Made by a program: the position numbers and the translations under genes. From Neostapfia colusana (Eukaryota; Streptophyta; Magnoliopsida; Poales; Poaceae), in contig JASWHV010000008.1 of the NCBI GenBank assembly GCA_030760725.1, positions 27,934,720-27,998,719 on the forward strand: DNA of 64,000 nucleotides, given 5' to 3'. The notes beneath the pieces were generated by a model. The model had not been told where the DNA came from, did no database searches, and saw only the letters and a program-made list of their open reading frames with translations. Below, in pieces: positions 57,109 to 64,000 of the stretch (within the stretch, counting starts at the first letter, position 1; the number at the start of each line of letters is the position of its first letter).

Positions 57109-60100
57109 CCTCCCCGGCGTGCTTCAGTCGCCATTCCCCGAGCTGCCGACGTGCACGATCCATTTCTCCACTGCCATCACCGGCGCTCGAGTTCCTGCTG
57201 GATCGAGCTGATCGCAGCTTCCTCTTTCCACTCCAGGGTCCCAGCCAGGTACTAGCGACCATCCTCCATCCTTCCCATTGATAGAAATCGATTGAAACCG
57301 AGTGATATCGGCTGTGCCGAAAGATCAAACTCGGAACTGGAAACCGCCGCACCTCGGGCTCTCGTGGACAGCCCAACCTGGGCGTTGTCACGCCCGAGCC
57401 AAGGCACCCTTGGACGCGCAAGTGATCGGTGCTGCTCATCCCCGAGCCACAGCTCGAGTGGTTGCTCACCGGCGGCGAATTTCCACTTTTCCCCTTTCTG
57501 TGCGCAGAACGACCCTCGGGTACGATTCTGTTTAATTCGTGCTCTAGAAAGGATTAGAGGGCCTCAGGCCACTCCCACACGAACTAGACACGGTGACGCA
57601 CAAGTTGCCTTCACAACTCTGGGCCGGAGAACTTCTGTGCCCGGCGTAATTCAAGGTCTACTAATGGCGGAACGCACGGGGGGGTATCGGGCGCACGGTG
57701 AGGACCTATTTCGGGCCTTCCCCGAGCTACCCCGAGTTCATGTCGACCTTCTCTGAGGTCCACTGATGCTCCCCGACCGATTTCCCAAGTAGCTGAGGCA
57801 CTAGGAGCGTCAGCCGACATGGCCGAAGTCGTTCCGATATGGCGGCTCGTCGCCGACCATGCTCCGGCCGTTGTCATGAGCAGCTGACCCTCGGATCATG
57901 TTCCCCAAGTAAAAGTAGGCAGGGGCGGCCAGAATCAAGAAGTTTGAAGCTGTACAGCAGCCGGCGGCGAGCTCTCCGGCGAAGTCCCTCGGCGGCGGAG
58001 CGCGGGTGTCGCGAGGTTGAAGAAGGGGGTGGACCCCAGCTGTCAGCGGCCGATATTTTGAATCGGGATCCGGCTGCGGCCGGGATCGGGTGTGCTGGCG
58101 CGCAAAAGCCTTGTGGGCCGCGGTGTGTTGTCGCTTCGGCGTGCGACGCGTGTCCCCTGGGCCCACGCGCGAGTTTAAACTTTTCCCCGATTTTCAGATT
58201 TCCTTCAAACTTCAAATCCTTATAACTTTGGCTAGAAAGCTCCAAATTGAGTGAACCAAATTTTGCTGGATTCAGCTCTTTGAGTACTTTCCAGAAAATC
58301 AAGTGTCACTTCATGAGATTCCTTAATTCTCCAGAATTAATTCCTTAAAGTTTAAACTGTTAGGAATTTTAACTGGAGAATCATTTGGAGGAAAATCCTG
58401 AAATTTTGCTGAGATGTTCACCAAAATATCCTTGAACTACCATAAAAATTTCAGATCCATTTGAGCTCATTTAGTCCACCTAATGGTGTGATTAGTAAAA
58501 CTGTTCCAGAGAAAATAGAAAATGTTCAGAAACATTTTCAGAATTTTCTCTGAAATTGTTTAGCTCATATCTTTAGTTAGAGACTTCCAAATTAAGTGAG
58601 ACCAATTCCATTAGAACCCTCTGAAAATCTAGTTTTCAGAAAGTCATAGTTTGTTTCATGAAAATACCTAGAACACCCTAAAAGCCTTTAATTAAGGTCA
58701 AGGACATAATTATTTGTGGAGGGCTCAAATGAGCTTTGCTGCAACTAAAACTTGACCAAGTCTCTGTTTAGGTTGTAACCAAGCCACAGTAAAAGTTTCA
58801 CAGTCATTAGGTCTATCTAGTAAAGGTTATAGACTTCACAACTTCAAAGTTAATACAAAAGCATTTAATTAATACATACATTGTTCTTATCATGTAGTCG
58901 CTAAGGTCGAGGAGGAACCCGAAGTCCTAGACTTCGTTACTCCTGAGGAACAGCTAGCCTACGACCAAGAGCAGCAAGGCAAGCCCCAGTTTGCATTAAC
59001 CATTTTATAAATTTTTATTGTTTTGAGCACATACTTGTTTTCTTTATGTTGTGCATCAGAGTCTTGTTTGGAAACCCCACTGCATAGCCAAGAAAACCAT
59101 GGGTTGGGGTTTAGGATTGCAAACCCCGTTAGCCACTGCATTGCTAGGATAGAGTAGGATTCGGTACAAGTCGAGTAGTTGGAACTACTCGCGAGAATAG
59201 GCTAGAGGCACATTGCTCGGGTAGAGGTAGCACATGAAACACATGGCAAGAAAATGAGACCGAGCGGAGAGTAAGGGCAGCAGGACTTTGGGGCCTGTGT
59301 GCTGTAGCTCCGCTTGTGTCGATTGAGGACCGAGCCGTGTGCGGGCCTGTTGAACAAGCTAGAACAGTACCGAAGACCTACCGGCTATATGGGAACCGGG
59401 AAACTGATGTAACTCGGGTAGCTGGGTGTTGAGGCATTGCCCGTCGTTCAGAGGGTAGGTTGAGAGCTCGAGGTGTAAATCGGCTGGCGGCACGGAGATG
59501 CGCGTGCAGAGACCTCTTGCTCGGGACGATGGGACCGGTTCAATATTTGGCTAACGGGTGAAAGGTAGTCGCGTACGGCGTCCGTGATGGTTGTTGTAGG
59601 CAACATCGAGTACGGGCGTACGTGACGGGTTGTTCGGGTAACCCTGCAGGTGTAAATCGATTATAATCGCCGTCCCTCGCGGTCAGTGAGTACCACTTGT
59701 TCACTGTACCGTGACGTAGAAAGAACAGGCTAGTTACATGTTAAAATGTTGCTGATTGAAAGTTGGATATTGATTGTTAATGATATGTTGTAGCTTAGTG
59801 CTAACTAAAGTTCTTTTCAACTTTGGGCAAAGTACATGAGAGAAATGCGTTTCTTGTTTGATTGCGGCTCTCTCATGTGCCTTAGCGTAAAGTTCTCCAC
59901 AACCTGCTGCTAAAACTTGAAAGTAAGGTTCTACTAATTAGGCGAGTCCTTGCAAATGATTTTTACCTCATGCAACCCATCACCCTCATGTAGAAGTTTC
60001 ATGTTTAGGTGAGACGGGTCAGACTTGCTGAGCCTTCGTGCTCACTGCTTGTGTTTGAAGCTTTTGCAGGGTTCTATGAGGAAGGGACTCCCGAAGAGGA

Positions 60101-60279
60101 GACGGAACCCCAGGAGGGGAACCCCGTCGAGTGGGAGTCGTGCACGCCGCAGAGTTAGTGTGCGAGTGTGCTAGCAAGGACACGTTCGAGGGCTGAACGT
60201 GCACTTGATGCTTAGTCTACGCCCGCGAGTGTGGACTAAACTTATTTTGATGTAAACATGTTAATAAACTTGTTTATGT

Positions 60280-60285
60280 AATAAA
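60280..60285 (+). terminator. Polyadenylation signal AATAAA in LTR K2
   Basis: TGTAATAAAGCTTCC, about 105 bases before the LTR end. A second AATAAA lies at 60263-60268. Confidence 0.5.
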
Positions 60286-60392
60286 GCTTCCGCTTCCGCT
60301 TTGTACCTTTGACGTGTGTTATACGGTGTTGTGCAACGCAGCACCCCTCAGCGTGATCCTGGCTCGACAGGACCAGTGGGGTCGTGTCAGCG

Positions 60393-60404
60393 TGGTATCA
60401 GAGC
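60393..60404 (+). promoter_or_regulatory. Primer-binding site of element K2 (initiator tRNA-Met)
   Basis: TGGTATCAGAGC, three bases after the LTR end TGTCA. Complementary to initiator tRNA-Met. Confidence 0.9.
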
Positions 60405-61889
60405 TCGCTTGAGGTTTAACACAGTACAAAGGTCTTCTTTTTCAAAAATCCAGTGAGGAACGAGTTAGTAGCCCGTATAAGGATGTTATTAGCATATAGA
60501 AAGTGGCATATTAACCTATTTGTTATGTCGGAAAATCGTGCATCTCGGGACGTTCATGTCTTGGGGGGTGCACGTAAGCGCTGTCCACCAGTGCGCACAA
60601 GCTGAAGGGTGGAGCCCCACGGGTGGCAGGTAACCCGACCCGCTTTGATATCCTCTACGACTCTTCATGTCGTTTGGGGTATTCGAGCAACGTCTGTCCC
60701 TGGCGTGCGTGGTGCAACATGGGAGACCCCGTCACGTGGTCTGAAACGTGAACACGTAACTCAAGGCGTGTTTGGCTTGAGAACATCCGGGCGAGTGATG
60801 ACGGCCGGGTGTACAAACTGTATGGATTCCGGGCTCGGTGTGCAGCCGAGTCTGATGATTGTTTGAGTTTCTGCAGGTAGCCTTACCACGAAACGGTAGA
60901 CGTGTAGCATCCGTGTGCGAGTGACGAGTAGTGCCACTGAACTAACGAAGCCGGCTAAATCCGGTATAGGTTTTTCCTTTGTGAGGACGTAGTACCGACA
61001 TAATCTGGTGACGCCTCGACGTCACACCCAACTAAATGAACAACTTCATTTAAAAACTTGAAGGTTTTGATCCAAAGTAGTAAAACTTGATGTAACTCCT
61101 TCCCTTGAACAGGATATTCAAAGTTAATAAATTTTCAACTTATAGGATGTTAAGGACAGAGCACTCTGTTTTCAGCTAAATCAAGGCTGAAGTTAATCAG
61201 AGGTTAGAGGTTGAGTTCTTTCGAGGTTGGGGTCGTATGATACATTTCTGGAAAGCTTTGGAGGAGCTTTACAACTTTTCTGTTGAGTTCCAGAGGTGTT
61301 TCATCCCTTAACCACTCGAAAAATGCAGTAGAGTTGAAACTGTCCAGAAAACAGGACGGAGCAAAGACTCTCTGTAGACTCTCTGTAAATTAAGCATAAC
61401 TTCCTGCATAAAAATCCAAAAATAGAAAATGAGGTGGTTCTGGGAAGCTTATGAGATGGGTTACAACTTTGTAACAAAAAGTTTTGTCAGATTAGGAACA
61501 GAATTAACTGGAATTCTTGGATCAAATCAGTACCTAAGGCAGGGAGGTGCTGTCCAATTGTTCCCAGAAATTCTGTTAACTTTGACATCTCATAACTTTT
61601 GAACCAGAGCAGATCTTAGGCCAACCAAATACTTTCTGGAAAGCTATTGAAGTTAACTTTAACTTTGATGTTGAGCTCCAGGACTGGTTTTGCTTTTAAC
61701 CTGGCCTAAATCAGATTGATATGGAAACTGGTCAGGGCTGTCATGGGAACAGCAGATCAGCAGTCAAATTTGTTTAAAAATTTGAACTATGTTTCCAAGT
61801 GTTAAGGGTTCAATGACATATCTTATGTTATAACTCAATGGTTTACTGTTTAAATAAATATTTGACATTTCTCAAATATATTTTTACAG
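60405..61889 (+). other. Leader of element K2
   Basis: About 1.5 kb without a convincing ORF. It contains GTTTCTGCAGGTAGC (about 60868), like the H leader, and ends in a pyrimidine-rich run TATATTTTTACAG directly before the accessory ATG, which resembles a plant 3' splice site. Confidence 0.6.
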
Positions 61890-62834
61890 ATGGCAGCAGA
61901 TAAACGGTTGGAGAACGGGTGGGTAGTTTCCCACTGCTCTGACCGTAGCGGCTACCCGGGAGCATTGTGGCTAATGCTCCAATATTTCGGGTACAACCAG
62001 ATGCCACAATACTTCGCCAAGGAAGAAGGCGAAGAGGGGAACAAGACGTGGACGATCCATGTCGAGGTTCCTGCAGGGCCTACGCCACCCGGTTGGGTGC
62101 CATTCACCGTCACGGTGAGAGGAAGACAACCGGAAGGGATGTGGCAAGTGGCAGCCCGTGACACTATGTCACGTTTCTGCCAACTACACGTACAGGCTAT
62201 GGAGGGAACTCCATACGCACTCGTTCCGGTGGAGGGACGAGCTCAGCATGTGTGGGAAGAGAGGTACCTAGAGGCAACAAACCCGAGTTGCCCAAGGTAC
62301 AACCCCGCGGAGGCAAATCTCAGCCTCCAAATGAGGGCGGGAAACGCTGTGATGGACAGCCAAGCTGTTCATACGGAGCATCTCGCCACCAAGCTCAAGG
62401 AGAGCACAAGCCGTGGAGATCATTTTGAGAGTGCTCACAGTGCACTCCGCAATGTGCTCCTTCCGACGATCAAGCGACTGAATGAACAACACAATCAGTT
62501 GCGTCGTCTGAAGAAGGCAAAGAAGAAGAGCCGTGTTGACATTGCGGCGTTGCAAGAGCTGGTGCAGACCCTAACCCAGCAGAATGAGGACCTTGCTCAA
62601 GAGCGGGACGACGCTATTGAGGAAGGACAAGGCTGGGAAGAGGACTACAACCAGGCTATGGACGAGGTGCATGCATTGCAGGACCTCGTGCCCCCGGTAT
62701 TGGGCGTACCGGTAGTCTTGGGTCTTCCAGCCATGGGAGAACCTGGAATGGGAGAAGAGGTGGTAGACCCCGAGCCACCAGCAGAGGTACCGGAGGAGGA
62801 CGACCCACAGGAGGTCGAGTTCTACTCCGAGTAG
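61890..62834 (+). CDS. Intact accessory ORF of element K2 (314 residues, coiled coil)
   Basis: Begins MAADKRLENGWVVSHCSDRS at the ATG directly after TTTTTACAG. The N-terminal half (GYPGALWLMLQYFGY, TWTIHVEVPAGPTPPGW, GMWQVAARDTMSRFCQLHVQ) looks like a folded domain. Residues about 185-270 are rich in Leu, Glu, Gln and Lys with heptad spacing (LLPTIKRLNEQHNQLRRLKK, then ELVQTLTQQNEDLAQERDDA), a probable coiled coil. The C-terminus is Pro-rich and acidic. I do not recognise a named domain. By position it matches the accessory ORF of element F. From memory, similar hypothetical proteins accompany grass gypsy elements, but I cannot check this. Likely a real element protein of unknown function. 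Confidence 0.75.
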   Translation: MAADKRLENGWVVSHCSDRSGYPGALWLMLQYFGYNQMPQYFAKEEGEEGNKTWTIHVEVPAGPTPPGWVPFTVTVRGRQPEGMWQVAARDTMSRFCQLHVQAMEGTPYALVPVEGRAQHVWEERYLEATNPSCPRYNPAEANLSLQMRAGNAVMDSQAVHTEHLATKLKESTSRGDHFESAHSALRNVLLPTIKRLNEQHNQLRRLKKAKKKSRVDIAALQELVQTLTQQNEDLAQERDDAIEEGQGWEEDYNQAMDEVHALQDLVPPVLGVPVVLGLPAMGEPGMGEEVVDPEPPAEVPEEDDPQEVEFYSE

Positions 62835-63106
62835 GGGGTTACGGTTGCCAAGTAGGGCAGCTAGGGTAGCGTAACCCAACTTTTGTAATCGGTGACATGT
62901 CGTGTAGACAGTAGCGTATGTATAGGTAGTGACGACATGAGCACGACTTCTCGGAGATCCGAGAATAATGTATCTTGTATAAAGTTTATGCTTTATCAAT
63001 ATATGTGAATGTTGTGCAAGTTAATCATGCGTCGCTTCAATACTTACTCCTGTTTATGGAATTTTGAGTAAGACATGTGCTAATTGCTGCTGTGTTGAAT
63101 TTCAGA
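62835..63106 (+). other. Spacer between accessory ORF and gag of K2
   Basis: 272 bases with stops in all frames, ending CTGTGTTGAATTTCAG one base before the gag ATG, again like a 3' splice site. Confidence 0.5.
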
Positions 63107-64000
63107 ATGACGCGTACTCGTGCCAACCCCGATGTTGGAGGTACTAGCCAAGGGGGAGAGACCTCCCAACCACCTCCCGAGGACTCCTCGGGACAGCAGC
63201 AGCAACAGCAACAGCAAACACCGCCACCGCCACTGCCAACGGTTACATTGGCCGACATTGTCGCGGCAATGGCGGGTTCACATCAGCAGCATACAGAGCT
63301 GCTGCAAACGTTAATTGCGAATACGTCTCGCCCAGAGAGACGTCAAGATCGTGAGGAGCGCCAACAGAGCTCCTACTCTGACTTCCTGGCGACTCATCCC
63401 CCTGTATTCTCAAGGGCGGATGAACCACTTGACGCGGACAACTGGCTCCGCGCCATAGAGATGAAGTTCGGGCTGCTCCAAATCAGCGAGCAGCGCAAGA
63501 CTCAGTTCGCGGTCCAGCAGCTCCAAGGATCCGCGAGCGCGTGGTGGGCCAACTTTTGTGCTTCACAACCCACCGACCGAGTGATGACCTGGGCGGAGTT
63601 CCGGACGGCCTTCCGGGCCTATCATATACCGCCCGGTTTGATGAAGAGGAAGACGCAGGAATTCCTACACCTGCAACAAGGGAGCCGGAACGCGCTGGAG
63701 TACTCCAGAGCGTTCAACGATCTCGCACTCTACGCGTCGTATCACGCAGATACGGACGAGAAGCGGCGGGACCACTTTTACCAGGGGCTTAACCCGCTCC
63801 TGAAGGACAAGCTGGCGATGTTCAATCGCGGCAGCCTCAACGACATAATTGATGCTGCGATTGTTCAGGAAGACTCCGGCAAGGAGTTGGCGGCGGCAGA
63901 GCGAAAGCGAAGCGCGCCGCAGAGCAGCGGAGAAGGAGGCGGTCCTTCTCAGAAGTTTCGGATGGTGAATCGCCCACCATCAGGTCCGCGCTGGCAGCCA
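63107..64000 (+). CDS. Element K2 gag (partial, open to the window edge)
   Basis: Starts MTRTRANPDVGGTSQGGETS, with a run of eight glutamines and a Pro-rich stretch, then LADIVAAMAGSHQQHTELLQ, SDFLATHPPVFSRADEPLDA, the capsid domain (WLRAIEMKFGLLQI, FAVQQLQGSASAWWANF, FRAYHIPPGLMKRKTQEFLH, HLQQGSRNALEYSRAFNDLA, FYQGLNPLLKDKLA) and QKFRMVNRPPSGPRW. 298 codons with no stop. Forms the particle that packages element RNA. Closest in the window to D gag, which shares the Q/P-rich start and the SDF-THPPVF motif. The knuckle and pol should follow beyond 64000. Confidence 0.9.
   Translation, partial: MTRTRANPDVGGTSQGGETSQPPPEDSSGQQQQQQQQTPPPPLPTVTLADIVAAMAGSHQQHTELLQTLIANTSRPERRQDREERQQSSYSDFLATHPPVFSRADEPLDADNWLRAIEMKFGLLQISEQRKTQFAVQQLQGSASAWWANFCASQPTDRVMTWAEFRTAFRAYHIPPGLMKRKTQEFLHLQQGSRNALEYSRAFNDLALYASYHADTDEKRRDHFYQGLNPLLKDKLAMFNRGSLNDIIDAAIVQEDSGKELAAAERKRSAPQSSGEGGGPSQKFRMVNRPPSGPRWQP

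Larger units (their letters stand above)
56344..60389 (+). repeat. 5' LTR of element K2 (4046 bp)
   Basis: TGTAAGGGCC to GGGTCGTGTCA, next to the PBS. Holds a GC-rich transcribed-looking block (56950-58180), a TATA-like sequence, and a polyA signal near the end. No gene. Confidence 0.9.
56344..64000 (+). mobile_element. Ty3/gypsy element K2 (5' part, apparently intact)
   Basis: Plus-strand element inserted in LTR K0: 5' LTR 56344-60389, PBS 60393-60404, leader, accessory ORF 61890-62834, and gag from 63107 open to the window edge. No stop or frameshift is visible in either ORF, unlike every other element in the window. Pol and the 3' LTR lie outside. Confidence 0.9.

Noticed and set aside
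50494..60389. K0/K1 and K2 as the two LTRs of one element
   Set aside because: No internal domain lies between them, K1 has its own TTGGA duplication, and K2 is followed by its own PBS and ORFs, so K2 is a 5' LTR.
1..64000. CRISPR arrays, bacterial operons, rRNA, or a host protein-coding gene
   Set aside because: Nothing of this kind is visible. Every convincing coding stretch belongs to a transposable element.

Overview
The window looks like intergenic DNA of a grass (Poaceae) nuclear genome. It is almost entirely transposable elements, and I see no host gene, rRNA or tRNA gene. The evidence is a set of Ty3/gypsy LTR retrotransposons with initiator-methionine-tRNA primer sites (TGGTATCAGAGCC), chromodomain-type integrases, very long LTRs (about 3.2-4.3 kb) and Tekay/Del-like gag and pol proteins, plus one CACTA (En/Spm-type) DNA transposon. 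The grass assignment rests on family resemblance and is inference. I cannot name the species.

Left part (1-44983), all LTR elements on the minus strand. Element A (gag-pol 1-2487, PBS about 2987-3000) has a 5' LTR at 3004-4724 that is split by a large insertion and resumes at 43465-44983, where its TATA box and an array of G-box-like repeats lie. The insertion (4725-43464) has LTRs of one family (B) at both ends, B1 and B3. It holds, from left to right: LTR B1 (4725-13185), split by a solo LTR C (5478-9774, TSD GCTGC); a 130-bp remnant ending in a chromodomain tail; a third family-B LTR, B2 (13316/13373-17094); the integrase of element D (17161-18579); a complete inserted element F (18580-31507, two LTRs, TSD GCTGC); the rest of D's pol and gag (31513-34594) and leader; and LTR B3 (35869-43464), split by a 3759-bp CACTA element (38479-42237, TSD CGA).

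Right part (44984-64000), all plus strand. A short inverted LTR fragment related to A (44984-45192) is followed by the decayed element H (LTR remnant, leader, gag, protease, truncated RT; 45193-50493). H's RT is cut by an LTR, K0 (from 50494). K0 is itself split by solo LTR K1 (50891-55151, TSD TTGGA) and by element K2 (from 56344). K2 has a 4046-bp 5' LTR, a PBS, a long leader, an intact 314-residue accessory ORF and an open gag running off the window end.

How the parts work: each autonomous gypsy element would make Gag (capsid) and Pol (protease, reverse transcriptase, RNase H, integrase). The integrase chromodomains of F and D probably direct insertion into heterochromatin, in line with the deep nesting seen here. 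A, D, F and H carry stops, frameshifts or altered catalytic residues and are dead. K2 is open as far as visible. Points deserving attention: (i) element F encodes, upstream of gag, an ORF whose start resembles the histone H3 K9 tail (RKSTGG) in an element that also encodes a chromodomain; (ii) K2 has two consecutive intact ORFs, each directly preceded by a 3'-splice-site-like sequence; (iii) element A has a 13-unit CACGTG-type array upstream of its TATA box and tandem copies of its primer site; (iv) the CACTA insertion has a readable empty site in the sister LTR.
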